Both the position numbers and the translations under genes were made by a program. Below, one piece after another: positions 34,493 through 42,786 of a DNA stretch of 51,619 bases. The notes beneath the pieces were generated by a model. The model did no database searches, had not been told where the DNA came from, and saw nothing but the letters and a program-made list of their open reading frames with translations. Location: the NCBI GenBank assembly GCA_937990735.1, contig CALKQT010000058.1, positions 1 through 51,619 of the forward strand. The letters are read 5' to 3'. The stretch comes from an uncultured Campylobacter sp. Its GTDB lineage: Bacteria; Campylobacterota; Campylobacteria; Campylobacterales; Campylobacteraceae. How positions within the stretch are numbered: position 1 is the first letter of the stretch; each line of letters opens with the position of its first letter.

Positions 34493-34635
34493 TAAATGAT
34501 AATGAGATTAAAAAACGGCAAATAATATAAAATTAATCCTTTATTTTATATTAATTATCAAAACATTTTAAAATCATTAGAATTTTATCTCCGAATGCTT
34601 TATTATCATTAAATAAAGCTAAATGATAAAATATA
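34493..34635. promoter_or_regulatory. Divergent control region with Fur-box-like sites
   Basis: A+T-rich region between the receptor gene and exbB. Fur-like matches (TGATAAT-type half sites): AAATGATAATGAGATTAAA (34493-34511), ATTAATTATCAAAAC (about 34550-34564), the quasi-palindrome TATTATCATTAAATAAAG (34601-34618) and AAATGATAAAATATAA (34621-34636). Such sites suggest iron-Fur repression of both transcription units. No binding has been shown. Confidence 0.6.
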
Positions 34636-34758
34636 ATTTAAATATCGATCATCAAAATTTTAGTAAAAATTAAATCTACTTTTGATAAAATCGCTCATTT
34701 TTTTGGCAAGGCACTTTGCTGAATTTATAAAAATTTTTAAAATTTTTAAGGAGAGCTT

Positions 34759-35187
34759 ATGGGCATTATGGAATTTTTGGCGCATTACGTGGATTACATT
34801 ATCTTTGCGATCCTCGGATTTATGAGCTTTTTAGTCGTGTGGTTTACTATCGAAAGGCTGCTTTTTTATTCGAAGGTTAAGGCGAGCGATTACAAAAGCA
34901 AAGCGCTATATGAAGAGGCTCTGACAAAAAATTTAACGACACTTTATATTGTTTATTCAAATGCCCCGTACATCGGTCTTTTAGGTACTGTCATCGGCAT
35001 TATGATAACCTTTTTTGATATGAGTACTGCAAGCGGTATCGATACCAAGGCTATCATGCAGGGTCTTTCGCTTGCCCTTAAAGCTACGGCTACCGGTCTA
35101 GTCGTCGCCGTGCCTACGCTCATCATCTACAACGGTTTCGTCCGCAAGGTAGATGTGCTTCTAAACCGCTACGATGAGGTTAAATAA
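34759..35187 (+). CDS. exbB: TonB-system proton channel subunit ExbB
   Basis: 142 residues, a short epsilonproteobacterial type. Three membrane helices: residues 12-35 (DYIIFAILGFMSFLVVW), 65-90 (APYIGLLGTVIGIMITFF, the conserved GLLGTV region) and 100-125 (ALKATATGLVVAVPTLIIYN). With ExbD it forms the motor that uses the proton gradient to energise TonB. AAGGAGAGCTT precedes the ATG. exbD starts directly after its stop, and tonB overlaps exbD. The operon faces away from the haem-type receptor, so all are probably expressed together under low iron. Confidence 0.93.
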   Translation: MGIMEFLAHYVDYIIFAILGFMSFLVVWFTIERLLFYSKVKASDYKSKALYEEALTKNLTTLYIVYSNAPYIGLLGTVIGIMITFFDMSTASGIDTKAIMQGLSLALKATATGLVVAVPTLIIYNGFVRKVDVLLNRYDEVK

Positions 35188-35571
35188 ATGAGCATTCCTA
35201 GACGAGACGGGCTAAATATCGTCCCGTTCATCGACATTATGCTGGTGCTGCTAGCGATTGTGCTTAGCGTTTCGACTTTTATCGCGCAGGGTCATATCAA
35301 GGTCAATCTGCCCTCGTCTTCGAGCTCGCAAAATCCGCAAGAAGATAAAAAAGTTACCATCAAAGTAGATAGCGAATCTAAAATTTATCTAGACGATGTC
35401 GCAATAAGCGAGGATGAGCTTGAGAAAAAAATTGCCGCGCTCGATAAAAACGATCTTGTCGTGCTAAAAAACGATAAAGACTCGAAATTTTCCTCTTTCA
35501 TTTCGATCATGGATGTCCTAAAAAAGGCAGGCCATGAAAAATTTGCGATCGTGACCGAAAAAGAGCAATGA
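35188..35571 (+). CDS. exbD: TonB-system proton channel subunit ExbD
   Basis: 127 residues. One N-terminal membrane helix carries the essential Asp in PFIDIMLVLLAIV (D16), the proton-carrying residue. The periplasmic domain contains VKVNLPSSSS-like and VTIKVDSESKIYLDDVAI segments typical of the family. Start directly abuts the exbB stop; the last codons overlap the tonB start by 4 bp (ATGA). It works in the inner membrane with ExbB. Confidence 0.93.
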   Translation: MSIPRRDGLNIVPFIDIMLVLLAIVLSVSTFIAQGHIKVNLPSSSSSQNPQEDKKVTIKVDSESKIYLDDVAISEDELEKKIAALDKNDLVVLKNDKDSKFSSFISIMDVLKKAGHEKFAIVTEKEQ

Positions 35572-36398
35572 ATAAAGATAGCGCAGTAGGTTTTATCGTA
35601 TCTTTGGTGCTGCATTGCATCATCGCTGTGGGTGTTTTTGCTCTTTTATCTTCGGCACCGAAGCCGCCTAGCATGCCCGATATGATAGCCTTTTCCATCG
35701 ATAGCATAATGGATGAGGCCAAGCAGGGCGATATCTCCGATGAGCCCAATATCCCGCCTCCTTCCGATCAGTCTGAACCAGATCCTGAGCCAGAGCCCAC
35801 TCCGCCGGAGCCCGAACCCGAACCGGAACCAACTCCGCCTGAGCCAGAGCCAATTCCTGAACCGGAGCCTATACCAGAGCCTGTAGTCGAAAAACCAAAA
35901 CCGGTCGAAAAGCCCAAGCCAAAGCCGGTAGAAAAACCAAAACCGATCGAAAAACCGAAGCCTAAAAAAGAGCATAAAGTTCAAAGCAGCGATAGGAATT
36001 TAACGGCAAAGTTTGACCTGACAAAGCCTATTTCGCTGGGTAGCAGCGGGGGCGGCGGCTCCAGTAGTGCAGGCGGCGGTAGCGACGCTATAACAAGCCG
36101 CGGAGATCCTAGCAATAGCGATGTCGGCAAGAAAATTTTCGCCATCATTTCTCGCTACGCGCAGTCGCACTACCCTAAAAATGCCCAACGTATGCGTAAA
36201 ATCGGCGTCGTAGGCGTGCACTTTACCTATACGGCAAGCGGCGATGTTAAGGGTCTTCGCGTTACGTCCTCCTCGAATGTCGATTCGCTTGATGAGGGCG
36301 CGTTAAGCGCGGTCGAGCGCACAAAAGGTAGCTTTCCAAAGGTCGAAAAGGATATGGAATTTAACTTTAGCATAAAGTATACGCTAAATTTTAACTAG
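35568..36398 (+). CDS. tonB: TonB energy-transducing protein
   Basis: 276 residues. The N-terminal membrane helix has the conserved Ser-x3-His pair (S12, H16 in VSLVLHCIIAV), which couples it to ExbBD. Residues 60-140 are a Pro/Glu then Pro/Lys linker (PEPEPTPPEPEPEP, later KPKPVEKPKP) that spans the periplasm. The C-terminal domain (about 185-276) carries YPKNAQRMRKIGVVGVHFTYTASGDV and ends in IKYTLNFN. Its start overlaps exbD. The Pro-Glu repeat here is the normal TonB linker and is not one of the RAATTY-type insertions. A strong terminator follows. Confidence 0.93.
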   Translation: MNKDSAVGFIVSLVLHCIIAVGVFALLSSAPKPPSMPDMIAFSIDSIMDEAKQGDISDEPNIPPPSDQSEPDPEPEPTPPEPEPEPEPTPPEPEPIPEPEPIPEPVVEKPKPVEKPKPKPVEKPKPIEKPKPKKEHKVQSSDRNLTAKFDLTKPISLGSSGGGGSSSAGGGSDAITSRGDPSNSDVGKKIFAIISRYAQSHYPKNAQRMRKIGVVGVHFTYTASGDVKGLRVTSSSNVDSLDEGALSAVERTKGSFPKVEKDMEFNFSIKYTLNFN

Positions 36399-36425
36399 CC
36401 TTAAAAATTCTACTAAAACCTCTGC

Positions 36426-36459
36426 AAGAGCGGTGAAATTTTAAAATTTCACCGCTCTT
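36426..36459 (+). terminator. Terminator of exbB-exbD-tonB, perfect 34-bp palindrome
   Basis: AAGAGCGGTGAAATTTT followed at once by AAAATTTCACCGCTCTT, without mismatch. It is 27 bp past the tonB stop. GAAATTTT gives an RAATTY hexamer in each arm. The TATCGCTTTATCTT tail is moderately T-rich. Confidence 0.85.
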
Positions 36460-36712
36460 ATCGCTTTATCTTAGCTCGCAAAATTCCATTTCGGCAAAGT
36501 GAAATTTTAAAATTTACTGCTTTTGCTGCCGCTTTTGCCACTTCTGCCGCGCTAGTTTTTACAAACGGATTGGCGCCGTGAAATTTAAAATTTAAACGTA
36601 GAAAATTATGTCTTTTCAAATTTAGCCTAAGCAAGCATCTTAAAGCGTTAAAATTTTAAATTTAAGCTACGAAATTGCTAGGAAATTCCACTGATTTTAA
36701 TGGAATTTTTAC
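36460..36712. other. Gene-free spacer after the tonB terminator
   Basis: About 250 bp with AAATTTAAAATTT-like blocks and short G+C segments; no gene or RNA seen. With the terminator it makes the 353-bp gap before the next gene. Confidence 0.45.
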
Positions 36713-36718
36713 TATAAT
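36713..36718 (+). promoter_or_regulatory. TATAAT -10 box of the oxidoreductase operon
   Basis: TATAAT in TTACTATAATTTTG, 33 bp before the ATG at 36752, with T-rich DNA upstream. Confidence 0.55.
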
Positions 36719-36751
36719 TTTGTATGAAATTTAAAAGATTAAAGGAAATTT

Positions 36752-37699
36752 ATGATAGACGTTTACGACTTGGCGGTGATCGGCGGCGGTCCTTGCGGCA
36801 TCGCTTCCGTAGTAGAAGCCAAAAGAAACGGGCTTGCGCATGTGCTTCTGCTTGAAAAAGGCGACAACCACTCTCAAACAATTAGGCAGTTTTACAAAGA
36901 TAAAAAGCGCGTAGATAAAGAATATAAGGGCTTTGACAGCGAGACGCGCGGCTCTATTTCGTTTGAAACCGGCACGAAAGAGAGCGTGCTAAATTATTTT
37001 GACGAGCTCTTAGATAGCGACGAAATCGATACGAATTTCAAAAGTGAGGTCGAAAAGATCGAAAAGCACGCAGATGAGTTTTATATCACTACTAGCTCGG
37101 CTGGATACCGCGCGCGCAACGTCATCGTTGCAATTGGCAGGATGGGAAAGCCTAATAAGCCCGCTTATAAAATTCCACCTTCGATCACGCAACGCGTAAA
37201 TTTCAATCTCGATAAATGCACGATCAATGAAAAAATTCTAGTCGTTGGAGGCGGTAACTCAGCCGCTGAATACGCTATAGCGCTATGTAAAACCAATGTC
37301 GTGACGCTTTGCTATCGCAAGCCTAAATTTACCCGCTTAAACGAGACAAACGAAAGCGACGTAATGCGCGAGACCAAATACGGCAACATCATCTTGCGTT
37401 TAGGCATCGATATAGAGGCTCTTGAGAATGAAAACGGCAAGGTGCTGGTAAAATTTGATGATGGCACCGAACTCGTATTTGACCGCGTGATATACGCGAT
37501 CGGCGGCACGAGCCCGATTGATTTTCTTAAGAAATGTGGCATCGCTTACGATGAAAACGGCGTGCCGATCGTGGATGAAAATCTCCAGACTGCCACTAGC
37601 GGGCTTTACGTCGGTGGAGATCTCATTAGCAGAAGCGGCGGATCGATCGTGGTGGCGATAAATCATGCCCATACCATCATCAAAAACATCCGCAGATGA
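36752..37699 (+). CDS. FAD/NAD(P)-dependent oxidoreductase, YpdA/thioredoxin-reductase-like
   Basis: 315 residues. The N-terminal FAD-binding Rossmann motif is LAVIGGGPCGIASVVEA (residues 7-23). A second Rossmann motif for NAD(P)H is ILVVGGGNSAAEYAIAL (about 163-179). The C-terminal FAD motif is TSGLYVGGDL. There is no CxxC redox pair between the two domains, so it is not a normal thioredoxin reductase; YpdA-type flavoproteins, which reduce low-molecular-weight thiol disulphides or act on NADPH alone, fit better. AAAGGAAATTT precedes the ATG. It overlaps the next gene by 4 bp. Confidence 0.85.
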   Translation: MIDVYDLAVIGGGPCGIASVVEAKRNGLAHVLLLEKGDNHSQTIRQFYKDKKRVDKEYKGFDSETRGSISFETGTKESVLNYFDELLDSDEIDTNFKSEVEKIEKHADEFYITTSSAGYRARNVIVAIGRMGKPNKPAYKIPPSITQRVNFNLDKCTINEKILVVGGGNSAAEYAIALCKTNVVTLCYRKPKFTRLNETNESDVMRETKYGNIILRLGIDIEALENENGKVLVKFDDGTELVFDRVIYAIGGTSPIDFLKKCGIAYDENGVPIVDENLQTATSGLYVGGDLISRSGGSIVVAINHAHTIIKNIRR

Positions 37700-38937
37700 G
37701 GCTTTATCAGCCAAAAAAGGGTTATCGCTACACGAGCGATACGATTTTTTTGTGGAATTTTATAAGAAGCTCAGGCGTGCGTAAGGCTGACGCAGCATCG
37801 CAAAATGGCTCTTGGGCGCTGGGCTGTGGCGCGGAATTTAAAGGCGCAGCAGATAGGAGCTTTAATGCAAAATTTTGCGCCGCGGATTACGCAGGCGACG
37901 AGACGGAATTTTGCACCGAGGATTGCGCTTTTAGCAAAGAAGAGTTGTATGCCGCTGACCATAGCGCGGAGAACGATCGCGATTTTGGAAGTAAGGGCTG
38001 TGCTGAACTTCAGGCGGAATTTAAAAGAGAATTTGAAGCGGGACTTCGGGCGAAATTTCAAAGCGAGCGCTATAAAAATTCCTATTTTCAAAGCGACGAA
38101 GCCCAGCATACTTTAAAGCCCGATATCGCAAGCGGTGAAAATTTTAAACTTTGTGACGAGCAAATCGTGCAGTCTTTAGAATCTCAAAAGACGCACGATA
38201 AAGATTTCACGAGCAAATTTAAAGACGCCAAAGCGCGCAAGGATTTTGCTGCGGAGTGCTTGTTTGACGGCGGGTTTGCAGTTTGCGATGAGCGTAGCCC
38301 CAAAGGCGCGCTAAATCCGCGAGCGATATACGGCGACGTGCTAGATGTGGGCGCAGGATGTGGAATTTTAGGGCTTTTACTAAAGCGCGATTTTGAGAGC
38401 ATTAATTTAAGCTTGCTAGAAATTCAAGAGCGAAATTTAGAAATCTTGAGGCTAAATTCTTTGCAAAACGATCTACCTGCCGAGATTTTGCACGCGGATT
38501 TTGCGGAGTTTAAAAGCGAGAAGCGTTTTGACTTTATCGTCTCAAATCCACCCTTTTATCGAGAGCGCATTTCGCTTAGCAAAGAGCCTCATATGGCGCT
38601 TAGTAAGAGCGCAGCAAGCCTTAGCCTACGGGATTTTGTGCGATCTGCAAATGCTCATCTTAAGCCTGGCGGTACGCTTATTTTTTGCTACGAGGCGGGC
38701 AAGCTAGCTAAAATTTGCGAGCTTTTGGGCGAGTTTAGGCTAAATTTAACGAGGCTCGGTTTTGTCTATCCTGACATTTCAAAGCCCGCTAAGCTCGCGC
38801 TTTTGCAAGCCCGTAAGAACTCGCGCTCGCCCTGTGAGATCGCCCTTCCGATCTATGCTAGCGCGCACGGAAGGCGCACCGCACAAGCCCACGCGATCTA
38901 CAAAAGTGCGGATTTAACGAGCGTGGATTATGAGTGA
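37696..38937 (+). CDS. TrmN6-like SAM-dependent methyltransferase with large insertion
   Basis: 413 residues, against about 235 expected. The N-terminal RLYQPKKGYRYTSDTIFLWNF is the entry of the YfiC/TrmN6 family, which methylates N6 of A37 in tRNA1(Val). Residues 28-210 are an insertion (E-F, K-F and N-F pairs). The SAM site VLDVGAGCGILGLLLKR begins about residue 212, and the catalytic NPPF motif is near 285 (FDFIVSNPPFYRE). Its start overlaps the upstream flavoprotein by 4 bp and its end overlaps the YkgJ-type gene by 8 bp. From memory this run matches Cj0495-Cj0499. tRNA specificity is by family only. Confidence 0.88.
   Translation: MRLYQPKKGYRYTSDTIFLWNFIRSSGVRKADAASQNGSWALGCGAEFKGAADRSFNAKFCAADYAGDETEFCTEDCAFSKEELYAADHSAENDRDFGSKGCAELQAEFKREFEAGLRAKFQSERYKNSYFQSDEAQHTLKPDIASGENFKLCDEQIVQSLESQKTHDKDFTSKFKDAKARKDFAAECLFDGGFAVCDERSPKGALNPRAIYGDVLDVGAGCGILGLLLKRDFESINLSLLEIQERNLEILRLNSLQNDLPAEILHADFAEFKSEKRFDFIVSNPPFYRERISLSKEPHMALSKSAASLSLRDFVRSANAHLKPGGTLIFCYEAGKLAKICELLGEFRLNLTRLGFVYPDISKPAKLALLQARKNSRSPCEIALPIYASAHGRRTAQAHAIYKSADLTSVDYE
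37777..38330 (+). repeat. RAATTY-rich insertion in the TrmN6-like gene
   Basis: About 550 bp with repeats such as GCGGAATTTAAA, ACGGAATTTTGC and GCAAAATTTTGC. The hexamer is phased mostly as E-F/K-F, a different phase from priA. It lies between the N-terminal helix and the SAM-binding fold. Confidence 0.8.
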
Positions 38938-39289
38938 GTTTGGCTTTAGCTTCGATGCTAGCGCGTGTGAGCGCTGCGGCGGCAAGTGTTGCACTGGAGA
39001 GAGCGGCTATATCTGGATAGATGAGAGTGAGATTGCGGCGTTAGCGGTAAAATTTAAAATTTCGCCTGCAAGGCTTAAAGAAATTTATTTACAAAAAATA
39101 GGCGCTAAATTTAGCGTAAAAGAAAAGCCCTTTGAAGGCGGCTTAGCGTGCGTGTTTTTTGACGAAGCGCATCGCAACTGCGGGATTTACGAGCTGCGTC
39201 CGAAGCAGTGCCGTAGCTTCCCGTTTTGGGAATATTTTAAAACGCATACTAAAGAATTGGAGGAAGAATGTATCGGGGTAAGGTTTTAA
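38930..39289 (+). CDS. YkgJ-family cysteine-cluster protein
   Basis: 119 residues. Cysteines at 13, 16, 20 and 21 (CERCGGKCC) and later in NCGIYELRPKQCRSFPFW match the YkgJ family, which probably binds Zn or an Fe-S cluster. The RP-x2-C-R-x-FP motif is diagnostic. The biochemical role is unknown. It overlaps the end of the methyltransferase gene and the start of the TPR gene, so it is part of a tightly packed operon with trpC. Confidence 0.88.
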   Translation: MSEFGFSFDASACERCGGKCCTGESGYIWIDESEIAALAVKFKISPARLKEIYLQKIGAKFSVKEKPFEGGLACVFFDEAHRNCGIYELRPKQCRSFPFWEYFKTHTKELEEECIGVRF

Positions 39290-41016
39290 GCGGAATTTTA
39301 ATCGCGGCGATGATTTTAGCACCGCAGTATCTAAGTGCGGAGAGTGGGACGAATGCTGCAGCAGCGAAGCAGTCCGTTACGGATAAAAAGGCGTCTGATC
39401 GGAATTCCAGCATTGGTATAAAAAACGGTGCAAAAGATGCAATTAAAAAGAGCTTGATAAATCGCGGCGTAAGCGCTAAAAGTATAACCAAAGAAAAGCT
39501 AAATCACGCGATGCGAGCGCAAGAAGACGCCGAGCTAAATTTCGATTTGCTTACAGCTTTGGAGCTACTGCATAAAGATCCCGTCGCATCGATGTTTTTA
39601 TACGAAAAGGCATACAATAAAACGGGCTCGTCCGTTTATCTGCTAGAAGCGCTAAAGACTGCTTTTGCGATCAAAGATCGTAAAAATACGGCGCGCTATT
39701 TAAAGCTCGGCGAAAAGAGCCTAAGCTCAGACTCTGAGTATCTGCGAGTAAAAATCGGCTACTACTTAGGCATTAAAGATAATCTAAATGCCAATACCGC
39801 TGCTCTTAAGCTAGTCACCGTAGATCCCGTTTCGCGAAGTTATGCAATCTTAGCGGCGACGTATTATGCGATGGAGAATTTTACTTTAGCCAAAACCTAC
39901 TTCGAAAAAGCCTATGAGCTAGACAAAACCGACGAAAATCTCATCAGATTATGCGACGTGTTGCTAAATAAACTCGATGATTCGGACGGAGCGATCCGCA
40001 TCATCGAAACGCACAGGCGCATCTATGGCTGTGCCCAGGGTATGGCGTGCGAGCTGCTAGCTGATGTGTATCGCGCGAATAAACGCTATTTAGATGTCGC
40101 TAAGATCGATGAAGCGCTGTATGAAGCTAAAGGGGATAATAAATTCTTAGACGATATGATAGCGATTTATTACTACTCAAACGACTTTGATAAAATAATC
40201 GAGCTTTTGAAAAAATACGACTACAAGCGCGAGCTTCTAATCGATGCCTACGCGCATAAAAAAGACTATAAAACCGCGATTAAAATGGCGCGCGATGAGT
40301 TTATGAAGACCAAAAATTACGACTTTTTGGCGATCGAGGCGATCTATGAATATGAAAGCGCGGGCAAAAACGTGGACGCCAAGACCCTATCTAGTGTAGT
40401 GGCAAAATTTGAAAATATCGCGCCGCAGCTTAAAGACCCCGTGCATCTAAACTACTACGGCTACATCCTAATAGATCACAATTTAGACGTTCGCAAGGGC
40501 ATCGAGTTCGTCCGCCGCGCCCTACAAAAAGACCCCAACTCACCGTATTATCTGGACTCGCTTGCTTGGGGATACTACAAGCTTGGCGAGTGCGACAAGG
40601 CTAAAAATGAAATGGCTAAGATCAAAGACGCAGAATTTTTTAATTCCCCCGAAGGCAAAGAGCATTTAGAGGCGATCGATGCGTGCGCCGCTGGCACAAG
40701 CGTAGCGCCGCAGAATTCCATATCGCAAAATCCCGCTACGATAAAAGGCTCCGCGCCAAAAGATCAAGCGCCTCAAAGTCCGGCAATAAAAACTCCTACG
40801 TCTGATTCCATAAAATCTACGGCGCCAGAAAGCTCTGCGTTAGATTCCGCGCGCCCAAGATCCGCTGCAACGCGTGATTTAACGCCAAAAGACTCCGCTT
40901 CGCAAAATTCTGCCTCGTCAAGACAAAATTCCGTATCGAGGCAGGATTTTATGCCAGAGCAAAATTCTACGTCGAAAGAGCCTAACGGCTTTAAAACCCA
41001 GACGCCAAGGCAGTAG
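39268..41016 (+). CDS. TPR-repeat exported protein with low-complexity tail
   Basis: 582 residues; the strong site GGAGGAAGA lies directly before the ATG, inside the previous gene. N-terminal signal peptide (MYRGKVLSGILIAAMILAPQ). A Ser/Ala/Lys-rich linker follows, then TPR repeats over about residues 95-460 (for example AILAATYYAMENFTLAKTYF and YYLDSLAWGYYKLGECDKA). From memory the C. jejuni relative (Cj0497) is a lipoprotein; no lipobox Cys is seen here. Residues 473-582 form a Ser/Pro/Gln/Lys low-complexity tail with QNSISQNP, QNSASS and QNSTSKEP, again RAATTY-based. It should act in the periplasm as a protein-protein scaffold. Confidence 0.82.
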   Translation: MYRGKVLSGILIAAMILAPQYLSAESGTNAAAAKQSVTDKKASDRNSSIGIKNGAKDAIKKSLINRGVSAKSITKEKLNHAMRAQEDAELNFDLLTALELLHKDPVASMFLYEKAYNKTGSSVYLLEALKTAFAIKDRKNTARYLKLGEKSLSSDSEYLRVKIGYYLGIKDNLNANTAALKLVTVDPVSRSYAILAATYYAMENFTLAKTYFEKAYELDKTDENLIRLCDVLLNKLDDSDGAIRIIETHRRIYGCAQGMACELLADVYRANKRYLDVAKIDEALYEAKGDNKFLDDMIAIYYYSNDFDKIIELLKKYDYKRELLIDAYAHKKDYKTAIKMARDEFMKTKNYDFLAIEAIYEYESAGKNVDAKTLSSVVAKFENIAPQLKDPVHLNYYGYILIDHNLDVRKGIEFVRRALQKDPNSPYYLDSLAWGYYKLGECDKAKNEMAKIKDAEFFNSPEGKEHLEAIDACAAGTSVAPQNSISQNPATIKGSAPKDQAPQSPAIKTPTSDSIKSTAPESSALDSARPRSAATRDLTPKDSASQNSASSRQNSVSRQDFMPEQNSTSKEPNGFKTQTPRQ

Positions 41017-41018
41017 AG

Positions 41019-41819
41019 ATGATTTTAGACGAAATTTTAAAGCGCACTCGCGAGGATCTGGCGCTTCGCAAAGAAAGGCTGCCCGAGGATCTACTCGGTC
41101 GCTCGCTAAGTGCCAATCCCTATGAGCCGCGTGACGTCATAAGCGCGCTTAGAAGCGATGAGAAGGATCCGCTTCGCATCATCGCCGAGATCAAAAAGGC
41201 AAGCCCGAGCAAGGGGATCATCCGCGAGGATTTTGAGCCGCTAAGCCTTGCCGTGGAGTATGAAAATTCAGGTGCGAGCGCCTTTTCGGTGCTTACTGAG
41301 CCGCATTATTTCAGAGGCGATTTGGAGTTCATCCCGCAGATCCGCCGCTATACCCGCACACCCATTTTGCGCAAGGATTTCATCGTCGATCGCTATCAGA
41401 TCCTCGAGGCGCTGGTTTACGGCGCGGATTTTATCCTGCTGATCGCCAAAGCTCTGGAAGGCAAACAGCTAAGAGAGCTGCTCGAGTTTGCCCGCAGGCT
41501 GGGACTTCAGGCGCTGTGCGAGATACACGATAAGGATGATCTGAAAAAGGCGGTCTTCGCAGGGGCTGATATTATCGGCATTAACCATCGAAATTTAGAG
41601 ACTTTCGAGGTCGATACGAGCTTGAGCGAGCGGCTAATCCCGATGATTCCAAACCGCAAGATCATCGTCGCCGAAAGCGGTCTGCACTCGCACGAGCAGC
41701 TTTTGAGCTTGCACGAGGCGGGCGTCGATGCGTTTTTGATCGGCGAGCATTTTATGCGCCAAAATGACGTCGGTGCGGCACTGCGCGAGATAAAGCTCGG
41801 CGCGGACGGCGAAATTTAA
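41019..41819 (+). CDS. trpC: Indole-3-glycerol phosphate synthase
   Basis: 266 residues. It closes the indole ring in tryptophan synthesis, turning CdRP into indole-3-glycerol phosphate. The (beta/alpha)8 signature IIAEIKKASPSKGIIRED is present, as are FSVLTEPHYFRGDLE, PILRKDFIVDRYQILEA, GINHRNLETFEVD and the late IVAESGLHSHEQL. Normal length, no insertion. It starts 3 bp after the TPR gene stop, so it lies at the end of that operon and is separate from other trp genes. Confidence 0.96.
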   Translation: MILDEILKRTREDLALRKERLPEDLLGRSLSANPYEPRDVISALRSDEKDPLRIIAEIKKASPSKGIIREDFEPLSLAVEYENSGASAFSVLTEPHYFRGDLEFIPQIRRYTRTPILRKDFIVDRYQILEALVYGADFILLIAKALEGKQLRELLEFARRLGLQALCEIHDKDDLKKAVFAGADIIGINHRNLETFEVDTSLSERLIPMIPNRKIIVAESGLHSHEQLLSLHEAGVDAFLIGEHFMRQNDVGAALREIKLGADGEI

Positions 41820-42680
41820 ATCAGCTCGTTTGATCGCGCAAGATTAGATCGGAACGAGAAGTTAAATTTAGCGAAGGGAGTGAAATTTTAAGGCGGTAAA
41901 TTTTAAAATTTCGTAAAATTCGACGGACTTTAAAATTTAGCAGCTCTTTAAATTTGGCGGCTGCGACGTGATTTAGTATCGCACGCTGCGTAAGCATCCG
42001 CGCTGCGCTTTTGGCGTCGTGAGTTTATTATCACGCGCTGCGCGAGCGGCTGCGGAGCGAGGTTTAAATTTACGCCTTTCGTTTGTATAGCTTTCCGCCG
42101 CATCACGAGCCGGTGCAAAAAGCGCGGGTTTAAATTTAGCTTTGAGTTTGCGAAGCTTCGCGCGCGCGGGGTTGCGCTTGTAGCGTTGAGCGCCGAGAAT
42201 TCGAGTCTATCGTAGCGCTTTGCAAGCCTAGCGCGCTACCCAAGCCCAGTATTGGCGATTGCGCGGCGCCGTAAATTTAATCACAGCTCGCGACCTAAGC
42301 CGCCCAGAGGAGCTGCGCGATAACTGCGCAGCGAGCTACCACAAAAGCGGACGGCGTAGGGACTTAGCAGGGTTGCGATACCCTGCGATACGACGCGATA
42401 AACCTCGGCTGTACTACGACTGCGCCGCGTTAAATTTTACCGCGTGTCACGACGGTGATTGCGGCGCAGGTTTGGCTTCGCGTACCGTGCCTGTGAGTGC
42501 GTCAAAGTTTTGTTATAATGCGCACGCAAACTGCCGCGGATTTAATATCGCCCGCCGTGCGCTTTGATCCGCGGAGTGTATGTCGCACCGAAGCGCCTTG
42601 CGCAGCCCGAGATTTGTAAAGGGCGCGTATTGCCGCGCGCATAACTTTGCGCCGTTTGAGCAAGTGCAAGTCGCGTAAAT
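41820..42680. other. Gene-free stretch after trpC
   Basis: About 860 bp, first dense in AAATTTTAA/AAATTT blocks (41860-42140), then mainly G+C-rich with few hexamers. A 102-residue open frame (42259-42567) is Arg/Cys/His-rich with no ribosome site; I do not call it. TATAAT at 42514 may be chance or a promoter. Confidence 0.5.
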
Positions 42681-42764
42681 AAAATTCTATGAAATTTAGA
42701 AGTTTTAAATTCCAAATTTCATAGAATTTTGCGAAACGCAAATTTTAAAATTTCATAGAATTTT
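42681..42764. repeat. Three copies of a 17-bp sequence, one inverted, before the HIT gene
   Basis: AAAATTCTATGAAATTT (42681-42697) is the exact reverse complement of AAATTTCATAGAATTTT at 42714-42730, with 16 nt between. The latter recurs unchanged at 42748-42764, 34 bp away. Each copy holds two RAATTY hexamers. The first pair could form a hairpin terminating leftward or rightward transcripts. Confidence 0.85.
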
Positions 42765-42786
42765 GGAATTTCGGAAAGGAAAAGAG

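Noticed and set aside
35646..35984. 112-codon minus-strand frame opposite tonB, Arg/Trp/Phe-rich
   Set aside because: It is the shadow of the Pro-Glu/Pro-Lys linker codons of tonB.
35748..35990. TonB Pro-Glu/Pro-Lys block as another unusual insertion
   Set aside because: This linker is normal in TonB, and RAATTY is not enriched in it.
42259..42567. 102-codon plus-strand frame after trpC
   Set aside because: Arg/Cys/His-rich and without a ribosome site; its composition follows the G+C-rich spacer.
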